From Winslowiella iniecta (lineage in GTDB: Bacteria > Pseudomonadota > Gammaproteobacteria > Enterobacterales > Enterobacteriaceae), in the NCBI RefSeq assembly GCF_001267535.1, contig NZ_JRXE01000003.1:154696-218695 (forward strand): 64,000 nt of DNA, in the 5' to 3' direction. The translations under genes were made by a program, and so were the position numbers. Numbering within the stretch: the first letter of the stretch is position 1; every line of letters begins with the position of its first letter. Below are positions 8,127 through 20,414 of this stretch, piece after piece. Below the pieces are notes generated by a model. The model did not search any database. It saw only the letters and a list, made by a program, of their open reading frames with translations, and was not told the origin of the DNA.

Positions 8127-9239
8127 TCACAGCGCCCGGAAAGCAATATCCCCCGGAATCACCTCACCCTGCCAGTAGAGCTGTGCCGCTACAGCGCCCG
8201 CCAGCTGGCGATAAAGCGCGGTAAAATCACTCTCCGGTCGACGCACGACGGTCGGCACACCGCTATCCAGATCTTCACGTAAGGTGATATGTAACGGTAA
8301 CTGGCTCAGCAGGCGGGTGTTATAGCGTTCCACCAGCTGCTGCGCGCCGCCGCTGCCGAATATCGCTTCATGATGGCCGCAGTTGCTGCAAATATGCATA
8401 CTCATATTTTCCACCACGCCCAGCACCGGGACATGCACTTTTTCAAACATCACAATGCCTTTACGCGCATCGATCAGCGCAATATCCTGCGGTGTGGTGA
8501 CGACCAGTGCGCCAGTGACCGGCACGTTTTGCGCCAGTGTCAGCTGAATATCGCCGGTACCCGGTGGCATATCCAGAATCAGGTAGTCCAGTTCCGGCCA
8601 CAGCGTCTCATTCAGTAGCTGCATCAGCGCTTTGCTGGCCATCGGGCCGCGCCACACCATGGCATTATCATCCGTGACCAAATAACCAATCGAGTTGGTA
8701 GCCAGGCCGTGCGCCATAATCGGGGCCATATGCGTACCGTCAGGTGAGGTTGGCCGCTGATCTTCCGTGCCCAACATATTCGGTACCGAGGGGCCGTAGA
8801 TATCCGCATCAAGAATACCGACTCTGGCTCCTTCGGCGATCAGCGCCAGCGCAAGGTTCACTGCGGTACTGGATTTGCCCACCCCGCCCTTGCCGGAGCT
8901 GACGGCAATAATATTTTTGACGCCGTTTACCCCGGCATGATTTTTCACCCGCTTCAGCGTGGCGATATCGTGGCTCAGACGCCAGTTAATCGCGCTGGCA
9001 GCGGTAATACGCAATAAATCCGCACTGCACTGCTCTTTCAGCACCTCAAAACCGCTCTGCCAGGCGAACGGCATCACCAGTTCGATATGCAGCGTGTTAT
9101 CCATCAGTGCCACATGATGTAGCGCTTTCAGCCTGGTCAGATTGTGCTGTAGCGTCGGATGTTCAAATGCGGTCAACACGCCCATCACCATGGCACGCAG
9201 GGTGTCAGGTGAGTGTGGACCTTGGGATTGTGAATTCAT
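8127..9239 (-). CDS. mrp: Iron-sulfur cluster carrier ATPase Mrp (ApbC)
   Basis: A 370-residue P-loop ATPase of the Mrp/NBP35 family that carries and transfers Fe-S clusters to apoproteins in the cytosol. An N-terminal MIP18-like domain (about 1-95) precedes the deviant Walker A SSGKGGVGKSS (about 115-125); the cluster-binding Cys pair is in CSNCGHH. The gene is divergent from metG, as in E. coli. Length matches E. coli Mrp (369). Confidence 0.95.
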   Translation of the reverse strand: MNSQSQGPHSPDTLRAMVMGVLTAFEHPTLQHNLTRLKALHHVALMDNTLHIELVMPFAWQSGFEVLKEQCSADLLRITAASAINWRLSHDIATLKRVKNHAGVNGVKNIIAVSSGKGGVGKSSTAVNLALALIAEGARVGILDADIYGPSVPNMLGTEDQRPTSPDGTHMAPIMAHGLATNSIGYLVTDDNAMVWRGPMASKALMQLLNETLWPELDYLILDMPPGTGDIQLTLAQNVPVTGALVVTTPQDIALIDARKGIVMFEKVHVPVLGVVENMSMHICSNCGHHEAIFGSGGAQQLVERYNTRLLSQLPLHITLREDLDSGVPTVVRRPESDFTALYRQLAGAVAAQLYWQGEVIPGDIAFRAL

Positions 9240-9411
9240 CCCGGCTCCTTGATAGCTTGATGGTTATTGTCAGACAGACCTGTGATTAATCATACCAGAT
9301 GCAAGAAAATTCAGCTTTACTGCCCGTGCGTCAAACCCCTTGTTTACGCAGGGTCGGCCTTTCGGTTAACATCAGAAGTCCTTTTCAAACCAGAAGAAAG
9401 CAAGTTCTCTT

Positions 9412-11445
9412 ATGACTCAAGTCGCGAAAAAAATTTTGGTAACGTGCGCACTGCCGTACGCCAACGGTTCTATCCATCTCGGCCACATGCTCGAGCATAT
9501 CCAGGCAGATATTTGGGTCCGTTACCAGCGAATGCGCGGCAATCAGGCATATTTCATCTGTGCAGATGACGCGCACGGCACGCCAATCATGCTGAAAGCT
9601 CAGCAGCTGGGCATTGCACCGGAACAGATGATCGCCGAAATGAGTCAGGAACATCAGACTGATTTTGCTGGCTTCAACATCAGCTATGACAACTATCACT
9701 CGACGCACAGCGACGAAAACCGCGAGCTGTCATCGTTGATCTATGGCCGTTTGAAAGAAAATGGTTTTATTAAAAATCGCACCATTTCACAGCTGTACGA
9801 TCCGGAAAAAGGCATGTTCCTGCCCGATCGTTTCGTTAAAGGCACCTGCCCGAAATGTAAAGCCGCCGATCAATATGGCGATAACTGTGAAGTGTGCAGT
9901 GCGACCTACAGCCCAACCGAACTGATTGATCCGAAGTCGGTGATTTCCGGTGCCACGCCAGTAATGCGTGACTCTGAGCACTTCTTCTTTGATCTGCCAG
10001 AATTCAGTGCGATGTTGCAGGCGTGGACCCGCTCCGGTGCGCTGCAGGAGCAGGTGGCGAATAAAATGCAGGAGTGGTTCGAATCCGGCCTGCAACAGTG
10101 GGATATCTCCCGTGATGCGCCGTATTTCGGCTTTGAAATCCCGGATGCGCCGGGCAAATACTTTTACGTCTGGCTGGATGCACCTATTGGTTATATGGGT
10201 TCGTTTAAGAATCTGTGTGATAAACGTGGCGACATCGATTTTGACGCGTTCTGGAATAAAGATTCAGATGCCGATCTGTATCACTTTATCGGCAAAGATA
10301 TCGTCTATTTCCACAGCCTGTTCTGGCCAGCGATGCTGGAAGGCAGCAATTTCCGCAAGCCAACCAACCTGTTTGTTCACGGCTATGTGACGGTGAATGG
10401 TGCCAAGATGTCGAAATCGCGCGGCACCTTTATCAAAGCCAGCACCTGGTTGCAGCATCTGGATGCCGACAGCCTGCGTTACTACTACGCGGCGAAACTC
10501 TCTTCGCGCATTGATGATATCGACCTGAACCTGGAAGATTTTGTCCAGCGTGTTAACGCCGATATCGTTAATAAAGTGGTTAACCTGGCCTCGCGTAATG
10601 CCGGCTTTATCAACAAACGTTTCGGCGGCAAACTGGCCGACGAACTGGCCGATCCGGCGCTGTATAAAACCTTTACCGATGCGGCAACCAGCATTGGTGA
10701 AGCGTGGAACAGCCGCGAGTTCAGCCGCGCTATCCGTGAGATTATGGCGCTGGCCGACCTGGCAAACCGTTATGTCGACGAGCAGGCACCGTGGGTGGTG
10801 GCGAAACAGGAAGGCCGCGATGCTGACCTGCAAGCGATCTGCTCCATGGGCATCAATATGTTCCGCGTACTGATGACCTGGCTGAAACCGGTTGTGCCAT
10901 CGCTGGCAGAGCGTGTTGAAGCCTTCCTGAATGTCGAACTGAGCTGGGAAGGTATTCATCAGCCGCTGCTGAGCCACGATATTGCCGCGTTTAAAGCGCT
11001 GTACAGCCGTATCGAAATGGACAAAGTTAACGGCCTGATTGAAGCGTCAAAAGAGGACGCAGCGGCGGCCGCTAAACCGGCGCTGACCGGCCCACTGGCG
11101 GACGACCCGATTCAGGACACTATCACTTTTGACGATTTCGCCAAAGTGGATATGCGTATTGCGCTGATTCAGAAAGCGGAATTGGTGGACGGTTCCGACA
11201 AGCTGCTGCGTCTGTCGCTGGATTTAGGCGGTGAAACCCGTCAGGTGTTCTCCGGTATTCGCGCGGCTTATCCTGACCCAGCCGTACTGGAAGGTCGTCT
11301 GACCGTGATGGTTGCTAACCTGGCACCACGCAAAATGCGCTTTGGCATCTCGGAAGGGATGGTGATGGCAGCGGGTCCTGGCGGTAAGGATATTTTCCTG
11401 CTTAGCCCGGACAGCGGCGCACAGCCGGGTCAGCAGGTTAAGTAA
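9412..11445 (+). CDS. metG: Methionyl-tRNA synthetase
   Basis: A 677-residue class I aminoacyl-tRNA synthetase charging tRNA-Met. Visible signatures: HLGH (22-25), the zinc knuckle CPKC...CEVC (about 145-162), KMSKS in the catalytic domain, and a C-terminal tRNA-binding/dimerisation domain beginning near [10 protein letters not shown]. Length equals the E. coli enzyme (677). The gene is divergent from mrp and is followed by a paired-hairpin repeat. Confidence 0.97.
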   Translation: MTQVAKKILVTCALPYANGSIHLGHMLEHIQADIWVRYQRMRGNQAYFICADDAHGTPIMLKAQQLGIAPEQMIAEMSQEHQTDFAGFNISYDNYHSTHSDENRELSSLIYGRLKENGFIKNRTISQLYDPEKGMFLPDRFVKGTCPKCKAADQYGDNCEVCSATYSPTELIDPKSVISGATPVMRDSEHFFFDLPEFSAMLQAWTRSGALQEQVANKMQEWFESGLQQWDISRDAPYFGFEIPDAPGKYFYVWLDAPIGYMGSFKNLCDKRGDIDFDAFWNKDSDADLYHFIGKDIVYFHSLFWPAMLEGSNFRKPTNLFVHGYVTVNGAKMSKSRGTFIKASTWLQHLDADSLRYYYAAKLSSRIDDIDLNLEDFVQRVNADIVNKVVNLASRNAGFINKRFGGKLADELADPALYKTFTDAATSIGEAWNSREFSRAIREIMALADLANRYVDEQAPWVVAKQEGRDADLQAICSMGINMFRVLMTWLKPVVPSLAERVEAFLNVELSWEGIHQPLLSHDIAAFKALYSRIEMDKVNGLIEASKEDAAAAAKPALTGPLADDPIQDTITFDDFAKVDMRIALIQKAELVDGSDKLLRLSLDLGGETRQVFSGIRAAYPDPAVLEGRLTVMVANLAPRKMRFGISEGMVMAAGPGGKDIFLLSPDSGAQPGQQVK

Positions 11446-11456
11446 GATTGCTGTAT

Positions 11457-11532
11457 GGGCGGCGTTTATCGCCGCCCGTGCCGGATGTTTGCACTCTGCC
11501 TGTCATCAGGACGGGAGCCGAAAGCGGCTCCC
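11457..11532. repeat. Paired-hairpin repeat, copy B
   Basis: Hairpin GGGCGGCG/CGCCGCCC at 11457-11477 and hairpin GGGAGCCG-AAAG-CGGCTCCC at 11513-11532, separated by a short linker containing CTGTCATCAGGAC. It lies between metG and yohJ and may terminate metG transcription. Confidence 0.75.
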
Positions 11533-11569
11533 CTACTGGTATTCTGCGCCGCCCGCTCAGGAGCTTGTT

Positions 11570-11947
11570 ATGCTCAGCGTGTTATCTGTCAGCTGGCGTT
11601 ATCTTCGCGCCTTTATCATTATTTATCTCTGCTTATATGCCGGTAATGGCATCTCATCCCTGCTGCCGCTGACGATTCCGGGCAGTATCATTGGCATGCT
11701 GCTGCTGTTCTCGCTGCTGGCATTGCAGATTCTGCCGGTGCATTGGGTTCAGCCCGGTAGCCATCTGCTGATTCGCTATATGGCGTTGCTGTTTGTCCCC
11801 ATCAGCGTCGGCATTATGAGCTATACCGATATCCTTAGCGCCCAGTTTGGCCCGATTGTGGTTTCCTGCGTAGTCAGCACGCTGATGGTGCTGGTGATTG
11901 TCGGTGTCACCGCCCAACGGATGCACAAGGGGAACGCCGATGAGTGA
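11570..11947 (+). CDS. yohJ: LrgA/CidA-like membrane protein YohJ
   Basis: A 125-residue inner-membrane protein with four hydrophobic segments, of the LrgA (holin-like) family; matches E. coli YohJ across its length, including [16 protein letters not shown] and [12 protein letters not shown]. The ATG at 11570 with AGGAG upstream is chosen over upstream starts that would run through the repeat. It overlaps yohK by 8 bases, so the two are co-translated. In other bacteria the LrgA/LrgB pair modulates murein hydrolase activity and metabolite (pyruvate) transport; the role here is inferred. Confidence 0.9.
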   Translation: MLSVLSVSWRYLRAFIIIYLCLYAGNGISSLLPLTIPGSIIGMLLLFSLLALQILPVHWVQPGSHLLIRYMALLFVPISVGIMSYTDILSAQFGPIVVSCVVSTLMVLVIVGVTAQRMHKGNADE

Positions 11948-12632
11948 TATCTGGTGGTCACTGCCGCTGACGCTTGGCGTATTCTTTGCCTCACGGCTGC
12001 TGGCGGCGAAGGTTAAAATTTCCCTGCTGAACCCGCTGCTGGTCTCGATGGCGGTGATTATTCCGCTACTGTTACTGATTAATATGCCCTACGCGCGCTA
12101 CTTTCAGGGCAGCGAAATACTGAATCATCTGCTGCAACCGGCGGTGGTGGCGCTGGCCGTGCCGCTGTATGAACAGATGCATCAAATCCGTGCCCGCTGG
12201 AAGTCAATCATCAGCGTCTGCTTTATCGGCAGCCTGACGGCGATGATCTCCGGCACCGCTATCGCCCTGTGGCTCGGCGCAACACCGGAAATCGCCGCGA
12301 CGATTCTGCCGAAATCGGTGACTACACCAATTGCCATGGCGGTTTCCGACTCGCAGCACGGGATTCCTGCCATTAGCGCCATCTGCGTATTACTGGCGGG
12401 GGTATTAGGTGCAGTTTTCGGGCATATGCTGCTCAGGCTGCTGCGGGTGCGCAGTAAAGCCGCACGTGGACTCGCTATCGGCAACGCCTCGCATGCGCTG
12501 GGTACTGCACGCTGCGCCGAGCTTGATTTTCAGGAAGGCGCGTTCAGCTCACTGGCTCTGGTGATTTGCGGCATTATCACTTCACTGCTGGCACCCTTTA
12601 TCTTCCCGATTTTGTTGCACCTGCTGCGTTAA
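11940..12632 (+). CDS. yohK: LrgB-like membrane protein YohK
   Basis: A 230-residue multi-pass inner-membrane protein of the LrgB family, partner of YohJ. The conserved stretch [17 protein letters not shown] and the [12 protein letters not shown] motif are present. The start codon lies inside the last codons of yohJ (ATGAGTGA overlap). E. coli has the same yohJ-yohK-cdd order. Confidence 0.92.
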   Translation: MSDIWWSLPLTLGVFFASRLLAAKVKISLLNPLLVSMAVIIPLLLLINMPYARYFQGSEILNHLLQPAVVALAVPLYEQMHQIRARWKSIISVCFIGSLTAMISGTAIALWLGATPEIAATILPKSVTTPIAMAVSDSQHGIPAISAICVLLAGVLGAVFGHMLLRLLRVRSKAARGLAIGNASHALGTARCAELDFQEGAFSSLALVICGIITSLLAPFIFPILLHLLR

Positions 12633-12686
12633 AACTTGCGAGAGATCTCGCAATTCAGCATCAACTTTCATAGATTGCATTGATAG

Positions 12687-12702
12687 AGCGACATAGATCA
12701 CA
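12687..12702 (+). promoter_or_regulatory. Probable CRP site upstream of cdd
   Basis: AGCGA-CATAGA-TCACA fits TGTGA-N6-TCACA with a perfect right half. It lies about 60-75 bp before the cdd start. In E. coli cdd is activated by cAMP-CRP and repressed by CytR, so a CRP site here is expected. No CytR site was defined. Confidence 0.5.
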
Positions 12703-12761
12703 TATAACCTCCTGATTGCACCGTAAAATCCGTTGCCAACAACGCTAATGAGAGGCACTCA

Positions 12762-13652
12762 ATGCATCCACGTTTTCAATCCGCTTTTGCCGACCTGTCG
12801 CCCGAATTACAGTCTGCACTGAAGCCGATCCTTGATGCTGAAGATTTCAGCGCCCGTTTTAGCCCGGAACAGATTGCGGCAATCAAACAACAAACCGCAC
12901 TGGATGAAGATGCGCTGGCCTTCGCGCTGCTGCCGTTAGCGGCCGCCTGTGCGCTGGCACCGCTGTCGGACTTTAATGTCGGCGCGGTGGCGCGTGGCAA
13001 AAGCGGTAGCTGGTATTTTGGTGCCAATATGGAGTTTGCTGGCGCCACCATGCAGCAAACCGTGCATGCCGAGCAAAGCGCGGTGACGCACGCCTGGCTG
13101 AGTGGCGAGCTGGCGCTGGAAGCCATCACCGTCAACTACTCGCCTTGCGGCCACTGTCGCCAGTTTATGAATGAGCTGAACAGCGGCACCGCACTGCGCA
13201 TCTATTTACCTGGCCGCCAGCCGGCGACGCTGGGCGACTATCTGCCGTATGCCTTTGGTCCGCGCGATCTGGCGATTGAAACCCTGCTGCTCGATCCTGT
13301 CGATCATGGCTATCACCTCAGCGGCGACGCGCTGGAACAGCAGGCAATTAACGCCGCCAGTCACAGCCATGCGCCTTACAGCAATGCGCACAGCGGCGTG
13401 GCGCTGGAAAGTGCCAGCGGGCAGATTTATGCCGGTCGCTATGCCGAAAATGCCGCCTTCAACCCCAGCCTGCCGCCATTACAGGCCGCACTGATTCTGT
13501 TGAATATGCACGGCGAAAGCTGCACGCAGATTACGCGTGCCGTGCTGGCCGAAAGTCCCGACGGCAAACTGATTCAGCGCCAGGCGACCGAAGCCACGCT
13601 TCAGGCGTTAGGCTGCCAGCATATTCGCTGCGTTGAGTTGCAAAAACCGTAA
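12762..13652 (+). CDS. cdd: Cytidine deaminase
   Basis: A 296-residue homodimeric zinc enzyme that converts cytidine and deoxycytidine to uridine and deoxyuridine in pyrimidine salvage. The zinc/catalytic motifs are HAEQSA (His and Glu) and PCGHC (two Cys). The long two-domain form, with a second degenerate deaminase domain, is that of E. coli Cdd (294). It follows yohK, as in E. coli, with its own promoter region containing a CRP-like site. Confidence 0.95.
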   Translation: MHPRFQSAFADLSPELQSALKPILDAEDFSARFSPEQIAAIKQQTALDEDALAFALLPLAAACALAPLSDFNVGAVARGKSGSWYFGANMEFAGATMQQTVHAEQSAVTHAWLSGELALEAITVNYSPCGHCRQFMNELNSGTALRIYLPGRQPATLGDYLPYAFGPRDLAIETLLLDPVDHGYHLSGDALEQQAINAASHSHAPYSNAHSGVALESASGQIYAGRYAENAAFNPSLPPLQAALILLNMHGESCTQITRAVLAESPDGKLIQRQATEATLQALGCQHIRCVELQKP

Positions 13653-13681
13653 GCATTCCCGCAATACCTCGAGAAAGATCG

Positions 13682-13713
13682 CAGCTTTTGTAATCTGTTA
13701 TTAACAAAAGCTG
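13682..13713 (+). terminator. Hairpin after cdd
   Basis: CAGCTTTTGT pairs with ACAAAAGCTG over 10 bp around a 12-nt loop, about 30 bases after the cdd stop; a run of seven T follows some bases later (13724-13731). It could be the cdd terminator or part of the maeA leader. Confidence 0.45.
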
Positions 13714-13779
13714 TACTTCTGCGCTTTTTTTCATAGGATCGTGGGCACACAATGTCATTGAGCCAGAGGCTGTTTTTAA

Positions 13780-15477
13780 ATGGAACTCGAGTACGAGAGT
13801 AAAAGACCGTTATATATTCCTTACGCCGGACCTATTCTGTTGGAATTTCCGCTGCTGAATAAAGGCAGCGCCTTCTCAGTTGAAGAACGTAATGATTTCA
13901 ATCTCCGCGGCCTGTTACCCGAAACCGTAGAGACCATCGAAGAGCAGGCCGAACGCGCCTGGCGTCAGTTCCAGGACTTCAAAAACAATAACGATAAACA
14001 CGTCTACCTGCGCAATATTCAGGACACTAACGAAACCCTGTTCTACCGGCTGCTGGATAATCATCTCGAAGAGATGATGCCGATTATCTACACCCCGACG
14101 GTCGGTGCTGCATGTGAACACTTCTCCGAAATCTATCGTCGCGCCCGCGGTCTGTTTATTTCTTATCCGAACCGCAACAATATCGAGGATATGCTGCAAA
14201 ACGCCACCAAACAAAACGTAAAAGTGATTGTGGTGACGGACGGCGAACGTATTCTCGGCCTCGGCGACCAGGGGATCGGCGGCATGGGCATTCCCATTGG
14301 TAAGCTGTCGCTGTACACCGCCTGTGGCGGCATTAGCCCGGCCTACACCCTGCCGGTAGTACTGGATGTTGGTACCAATAACCAGCAGCTGCTGAATGAC
14401 CCGTTGTATATGGGCTGGCGTCATCCGCGCATTACCGGCGAAGAGTACGATGCCTTCGTTAACGAATTTATCCAGGCAGTGAAAAGCCGCTGGCCAAATG
14501 TGCTGTTGCAGTTTGAAGATTTCGCCCAGAAAAATGCGATGCCATTGCTGGAGCGCTATCGCGATGAAGTCTGCTGCTTTAACGACGATATTCAGGGTAC
14601 CGCTGCGGTCACGCTGGGTACGCTGATTGCCGCCAGCCGCGCGGCCGGCAGCAAACTACGCGATCAGAATGTGGTCTTCCTCGGTGCCGGTTCCGCCGGT
14701 TGTGGAATTGCCGAGCAGATTATCGCCCAGATGAAATCGGAAGGACTGAGCGACGAAGAAGCTCGCGCCCGCGTGTTTATGGTCGACCGCTTCGGTCTGT
14801 TGACCGACAAACTGCCTAACCTGCTTAATTTCCAGAGCAAGCTGGTGCAGAAAAGCGAAAACCTCAGCAAATGGGATGTCAGCACTGATTCACTGTCGCT
14901 GCTGGATGTGGTGCGCAATGCGCAGCCGGATATCCTGATTGGCGTTTCGGGTCAGCCGGGTCTGTTTAGCGAAGAGATTATTCGCGAGATGCACAAGCAC
15001 TGCCCGCGCCCGATTGTGATGCCGCTGTCCAACCCAACCTCACGGGTTGAAGCCACGCCGCAGGATATTCTTGCCTGGACCGATGGCGCAGCGCTGGTCG
15101 CAACCGGTAGCCCGTTCTCGCCGGTAAGCTGGAAAGGCGTCACCTATCCGATTGCCCAGTGTAATAACTCCTATATCTTCCCTGGCATCGGCCTTGGTGT
15201 GGTCGCTTCCGGTGCAACTCGCGTCACCGACAGCATGCTGATGGCGGCAAGCCGTACGCTGGCTGAATGCTCTCCACTGGCGAATGATGGCGTCGGCGCA
15301 GTATTGCCGGAAATCAAAGATATCCAGGGCGTATCGAAACTGATCGCCATGGCGGTGGGTAAAGCCGCTCAGCTGGCTGGCGTCGCGGTAGTCACGTCAG
15401 AAGATGTGCTGTCGAAATCGATCGCTAACAACTTCTGGCTGCCGCAATACCGTAACTACCGTCGCACGTCGATTTAA
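13780..15477 (+). CDS. maeA: NAD-dependent malic enzyme (malate dehydrogenase, decarboxylating)
   Basis: A 565-residue enzyme that oxidatively decarboxylates malate to pyruvate. It aligns along its full length with E. coli MaeA (565), starting with [15 protein letters not shown]. Key parts visible: YTPTVG, the divalent-metal/malate-binding region FEDFAQKNA with [11 protein letters not shown], the Rossmann NAD site [13 protein letters not shown], and SNPTS. In E. coli maeA lies elsewhere; here it sits between cdd and sanA. Confidence 0.95.
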   Translation: MELEYESKRPLYIPYAGPILLEFPLLNKGSAFSVEERNDFNLRGLLPETVETIEEQAERAWRQFQDFKNNNDKHVYLRNIQDTNETLFYRLLDNHLEEMMPIIYTPTVGAACEHFSEIYRRARGLFISYPNRNNIEDMLQNATKQNVKVIVVTDGERILGLGDQGIGGMGIPIGKLSLYTACGGISPAYTLPVVLDVGTNNQQLLNDPLYMGWRHPRITGEEYDAFVNEFIQAVKSRWPNVLLQFEDFAQKNAMPLLERYRDEVCCFNDDIQGTAAVTLGTLIAASRAAGSKLRDQNVVFLGAGSAGCGIAEQIIAQMKSEGLSDEEARARVFMVDRFGLLTDKLPNLLNFQSKLVQKSENLSKWDVSTDSLSLLDVVRNAQPDILIGVSGQPGLFSEEIIREMHKHCPRPIVMPLSNPTSRVEATPQDILAWTDGAALVATGSPFSPVSWKGVTYPIAQCNNSYIFPGIGLGVVASGATRVTDSMLMAASRTLAECSPLANDGVGAVLPEIKDIQGVSKLIAMAVGKAAQLAGVAVVTSEDVLSKSIANNFWLPQYRNYRRTSI

Positions 15478-15496
15478 TCCCCTGATCCGGGCCTGA

Positions 15497-16333
<837 letters not shown>

Positions 16334-16372
16334 CAGGGACACGGGGATATTGCCAGGGGCGAGGTTATTTCT

Positions 16373-16451
16373 GGAGCCGTTTTCGGCTCCCCTACTGATG
16401 GCATAAAGAGTGCTAACCCTCGGCAGGGGCGGCGAAAACACCGCCCCTGCC
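16373..16451. repeat. Paired-hairpin repeat, copy C
   Basis: GGAGCCG-TTTT-CGGCTCC at 16373-16390, linker with CTGATGGCATAAAGAGTGCTAACC, then an 11-bp stem GGCAGGGGCGG/CCGCCCCTGCC at 16422-16451. It fills the gap between the convergent sanA and mglC genes and probably terminates both. Confidence 0.78.
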
Positions 16452-16464
16452 AATAGCGCAATGA

Positions 16465-17475
16465 TTATTTTTTACGAGAATACTTCAGCGAATCCAGCGC
16501 CACGGCGAAAATAATGATGCCGCCCTTGATGATATACTGCCAGTAAGGGTTAACGCCGATGTAGGTCAGACCGTAGTTAATTACCGTAAAGATAATCACC
16601 CCGGTCACCACACCTGCCACGGTACCGACACCACCGGCAAAGGAAACGCCCCCCACCACGCAGGCAGCAATCGCATCCAGCTCATACATAAAGCCGAGGT
16701 TATTGGTGGCACTGCCGATACGCCCGGCTTCCAGCATCCCGCCGAAAGCGTAAAACACTCCCGACAGCGCATAGATCATAATCAGGTTAAGCGGCACATT
16801 CACGCCAGACACTTTCGCCGCTTCCGGGTTACCGCCGATGGCAAAAATGTTTTTACCGAAGCGGGTTTTATTCCACAAAATCCAGACGAAAATAATCGCG
16901 ATAATCGCATAGAAGGTGATGTAAGAGAGCTTAAAGTCACCGAATCGCAGGAAGCCCTGAGCAAAGGTCGAGAAGCCCGAATCAAAACCAGCAATCGGTG
17001 AAGCACCAACATAATCGTAATACAGCGAGTTAACGCCATAGACGATAATCATGGTGCCCAGTGTGGTAATAAACGGCGTGACCTTCAGGTAAGCAATAAT
17101 AATCCCGTTAATCAGGCCAATAAAAGCACCGATAAGACAAACGGTCAGGATAACCAACGGAATCGGAATGGTATCGATGCCCGGGAAAACCTTATTCACG
17201 TTGTCCATCGCCTGCAACATAGTGGCCGCCACCACCGCCGCAAGGCCAACCTGACGCCCTGCCGAGAGGTCAGTCCCTTGCGTAACAATCAGACCGGCAA
17301 CACCCAGTGCAATAATCACGCGTACTGAAGATTGCGTCAGAATATTACTCAGGTTCATTAAACTGAGGAAAGTGGGATCCTGGAAAATAATAATTGCCAG
17401 CAGAACCAGCAAGACGACGTAGATACCGCCTTCTTTTAACCAGGTGAGCGCATTTTTCTTATTAACAGCTTTCAT
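16465..17475 (-). CDS. mglC: Galactose/methyl-galactoside ABC importer permease
   Basis: A 336-residue inner-membrane permease of the BPD_transp_2 (RbsC-like) family, forming the homodimeric channel of the D-galactose/methyl-beta-galactoside importer. It has about ten hydrophobic helices; the cytoplasmic loop FAIGGNPEAAKVSGV is the usual ATPase-contact segment. Last gene of mglBAC, 19 bases after mglA. Confidence 0.95.
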   Translation of the reverse strand: MKAVNKKNALTWLKEGGIYVVLLVLLAIIIFQDPTFLSLMNLSNILTQSSVRVIIALGVAGLIVTQGTDLSAGRQVGLAAVVAATMLQAMDNVNKVFPGIDTIPIPLVILTVCLIGAFIGLINGIIIAYLKVTPFITTLGTMIIVYGVNSLYYDYVGASPIAGFDSGFSTFAQGFLRFGDFKLSYITFYAIIAIIFVWILWNKTRFGKNIFAIGGNPEAAKVSGVNVPLNLIMIYALSGVFYAFGGMLEAGRIGSATNNLGFMYELDAIAACVVGGVSFAGGVGTVAGVVTGVIIFTVINYGLTYIGVNPYWQYIIKGGIIIFAVALDSLKYSRKK

Positions 17476-17494
17476 GGTAACAGCCCTTACATCA

Positions 17495-19015
17495 TTAAAG
17501 GTGTAACGACGCTAAACGCAATATTTCGTTCTGCGTGGTAGTTTTGGTTTCGACAATGCCTGCAACCAGGCCATTACTCATGACCAGTATCCGGTCGGTA
17601 ATCCCTAACAGCTCCGGCATTTCAGAAGAGATGATAATAATCCCCTTCTCCTTCTTCGCCAGTTCTGCGATCAGCTGGTAAATTTCAAACTTGGCCCCGA
17701 CGTCAATACCCCGCGTCGGCTCATCCAGCATTAATATCTCTGGCTGGGTTAACAACCAGCGACCAATAATCACTTTTTGCTGATTCCCGCCAGACAGTGA
17801 ACCGATCGAAGTATGATGCCCCGGCGTTTTTACCCGCATCGAATCGATCACCCACTGGGTATCACTTTTCATCCGGCGATTATCCAGCAGGCCAATGCTG
17901 TTTTTATATTTACGGATATTGGATATCAGCGAGTTGAAGCCGATATCCAGATAAGCATAAATACCGGTTGAGCGGCGCTCTTCGGTGACCAGTGCAAAGC
18001 CGTGGTTAATCGCTTCATTGGCGCTGTGGTTATTAATCGCTTTACCGTGCAGCTTAATGGTGCCGCCGGATTTATCGCGAATACCAAATAACGTCTCAAC
18101 GATATCGGTACGTTTTGCCCCTACCAGCCCGGCGATACCAAGAATTTCGCCTTTATGCAGATCAAAAGAGATATCGCGGATTGAAGGCTGGCTGCGCGAG
18201 GTTAAATTACGCACCTCAAGAATCACTTCGCCCGGCACATTGGATTTATCCGGGAAGCGCTGATTAAGTGAACGCCCCACCATCATCGCGATGATCTTGT
18301 CCATATCCAGCCCTTCCAGCGACTGGGTAGCAATCCACTGACCATCACGCAAAATGGTAATCTCGTCGCACAGCTGGAAAATCTCTTCCATTTTGTGCGA
18401 GATATAAACAATGCCGCAGCCACGATCTTTTAATTTACGGATAATGGTAAACAGGTGGTTTACCTCTTTTTCCGTTAACGAAGAGGTCGGCTCATCCATA
18501 ATGACGATTTTGGCGTTGTAAGAGAACGCTTTGGCGATTTCGATCATTTGCATCTGCGAAACAGAAAGTCCCGCCACTTTGTCACGCGGATCGATATCAA
18601 TATCCAGTTCGTCGAAGATCGCTTTGGTATCGCGATACATTTTATCCTGGTCGACAAACAGCCCTTTACGCGGATAGCGGCCAAGCCACATGTTATCCAT
18701 GACCGTACGCTGTAAAACCAGATTAAGTTCCTGATGCACCATTGATACGCCGTTTTCCAGCGCCTCTTTGGAGCTTTTAAAATCGATTTCCTCACCCTGA
18801 AACAGGATGCTCCCCGAATCTTTTTTATAAATGCCAAACAGGCATTTTAATAACGTCGATTTGCCCGCGCCGTTTTCTCCCATCAAAGCATGAATAGAGT
18901 GCGGCCGAACTTTTAAATTGACGTTGTCGAGTGCCTTCACGCCAGGAAATGATTTATTAATATTGCTCATTTCCAGCAGGAATTCACGCTGCGGTAGGGT
19001 TTTATCACTGGCCAT
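17495..19015 (-). CDS. mglA: Galactose/methyl-galactoside ABC importer ATPase
   Basis: A 506-residue protein with two ABC domains in tandem, typical of sugar importers of the CUT2 class. The first has Walker [12 protein letters not shown] and Walker [12 protein letters not shown]; the second has a degenerate Walker A (GLVGAKRTD), as normal for this family, with signature LSGGNQQK and Walker [12 protein letters not shown]. Energises galactose uptake with MglC and MglB. Confidence 0.95.
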   Translation of the reverse strand: MASDKTLPQREFLLEMSNINKSFPGVKALDNVNLKVRPHSIHALMGENGAGKSTLLKCLFGIYKKDSGSILFQGEEIDFKSSKEALENGVSMVHQELNLVLQRTVMDNMWLGRYPRKGLFVDQDKMYRDTKAIFDELDIDIDPRDKVAGLSVSQMQMIEIAKAFSYNAKIVIMDEPTSSLTEKEVNHLFTIIRKLKDRGCGIVYISHKMEEIFQLCDEITILRDGQWIATQSLEGLDMDKIIAMMVGRSLNQRFPDKSNVPGEVILEVRNLTSRSQPSIRDISFDLHKGEILGIAGLVGAKRTDIVETLFGIRDKSGGTIKLHGKAINNHSANEAINHGFALVTEERRSTGIYAYLDIGFNSLISNIRKYKNSIGLLDNRRMKSDTQWVIDSMRVKTPGHHTSIGSLSGGNQQKVIIGRWLLTQPEILMLDEPTRGIDVGAKFEIYQLIAELAKKEKGIIIISSEMPELLGITDRILVMSNGLVAGIVETKTTTQNEILRLASLHL

Positions 19016-19074
19016 AATTTACCTGGCTGAAAGAGTCATGCATGGGCGCAGAATAACTCTGCGCCCCGCTGGTT

Positions 19075-20070
19075 TTATTTCACGAACTGAGACAGGTTAT
19101 CTTTATCAACCGCCACGTAAGGAACACGAACGATTTTGTTTTCCAGCTTATAGTTAGTGCCTTCGGCAGCCGGTTTGCCTGCTGCAAGGTTTTTCGCCAT
19201 ATCAAAGGTCGCTTTCGCCTGGTTATCCGCGTCATTGAGTACGGTACCGGCCATCGCCCCGGATTTCACCATTGCCAGTGCTTCGGGCAGTGCATCAACA
19301 CCAAACACCGGAATCGAGGATTTGTTATGCGCTTTCAGCGCTTCTACTGCACCCATTGCCATCGCGTCGTTATTGGCAATCACCACTTCAATTTTGTTGC
19401 CGTTCGGGCCGGATAACCAGGCATCCATCTTATCTTTTGCCTGTGCGGTATCCCACATGGCGGTATCTAAGTGCAGCTGCTGGGTTTTCAGACCATCTTT
19501 ATTAAGCGTGTCGATGACATACTTAGTACGTGCTTCCGCATCCGGGTGGCCCGGTTCACCTTTCAGCAGCACAAACTGAATCTGTCCGTCTTTGTTCAGA
19601 TCCCAGCCTGGATTGGCTTTCCAGTGTTTCTCAATCAGCTCACCCTGCTTCACGCCAGACTCTTTGGAGTCAGTACCGACGTAATAAGCTTTGTCGTAAC
19701 TGGCCAGCGCTTTTGCCGTCGGTTCTTTGTTAAAGAACACCACCGGCACATCGTTCGAGCGGGCTTTATCGATAATCACTGCCGCCGCCGCCGGATCAAC
19801 CAGGTTAATGGCCAGAGCTTTAACGCCTTTCGCCATCAGTACATCAACCTGATCGTTCTGAGTAGACTGGCTGTTCTGCGAGTCATTCATTAACAGCTGA
19901 ACGTCCGGGCTATTTTTCGCTTCTTTCTCAATCGCTTTACGCACGACAGACATAAAGTTATCGTCATATTTGTAGATAGTGACGCCAATGCGCGTATCTG
20001 CTGCGTGTGCCGTTGCGCCAAACATCATACTGGCCACCAGGGCGGTAAGCGTGAAAACCTTCTTATTCAT
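19075..20070 (-). CDS. mglB: Galactose-binding periplasmic protein
   Basis: A 331-residue periplasmic substrate-binding protein with a Sec signal peptide ending ATAHAA. It feeds D-galactose and D-glucose to MglAC and, in E. coli, to the Trg chemoreceptor. The Ca-binding loop DLNKDGQIQ is recognisable. First gene of the mgl operon; the 59-base gap to mglA fits the higher expression of the binding protein seen in such operons. Confidence 0.95.
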   Translation of the reverse strand: MNKKVFTLTALVASMMFGATAHAADTRIGVTIYKYDDNFMSVVRKAIEKEAKNSPDVQLLMNDSQNSQSTQNDQVDVLMAKGVKALAINLVDPAAAAVIIDKARSNDVPVVFFNKEPTAKALASYDKAYYVGTDSKESGVKQGELIEKHWKANPGWDLNKDGQIQFVLLKGEPGHPDAEARTKYVIDTLNKDGLKTQQLHLDTAMWDTAQAKDKMDAWLSGPNGNKIEVVIANNDAMAMGAVEALKAHNKSSIPVFGVDALPEALAMVKSGAMAGTVLNDADNQAKATFDMAKNLAAGKPAAEGTNYKLENKIVRVPYVAVDKDNLSQFVK

Positions 20071-20368
20071 ATTATCTCCGGGTTTTAGCAGGGTATTTCT
20101 CAGTCCTGTTCTGTCACCGCGTGGTGATCAGAATAAGACAATCGGTAATTAACCCTCGGCAACGCGCAACTGTGAAAAACAGGTACGCAAAGCCAACGGC
20201 GTGCTGTCACAAACCTGACTTCCCTATTCGGTAATACTTCCAGGACCAGATATTCAGAACTGTTTTGCAGTGGCGAGAGGGACGCAGTAACCCGAAAGAT
20301 TAACGCGTTACATTATGTTTCAGCCGCTGCATTGCGCTGTCATCATAGAGAGCACGATGTTAATTAAC

Positions 20369-20384
20369 TGTGAATTTACTCACA
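20369..20384 (-). promoter_or_regulatory. CRP site of the mgl operon
   Basis: TGTGA-ATTTAC-TCACA, a perfect match to the CRP half-sites, lies in the 344-bp gap between galS and mglB. It adjoins the gal operator at 20388-20401, the same pairing as in the E. coli mgl promoter. Position relative to mglB (about 300 bp upstream) implies a long leader or a second promoter. Confidence 0.75.
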
Positions 20385-20387
20385 GAT

Positions 20388-20401
20388 TGAAAACGGTTAC
20401 A
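20388..20401 (-). promoter_or_regulatory. GalR/GalS operator of the mgl operon
   Basis: TGTAACCGTTTTCA (minus strand) fits the gal operator pattern TGNAANCGNTTNCA. The identical 14-mer occurs upstream of galS at 21551-21564. It lies four bases from the CRP site and just past the galS stop codon. Confidence 0.72.
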
Positions 20402-20414
20402 TGGGTAAATCGCT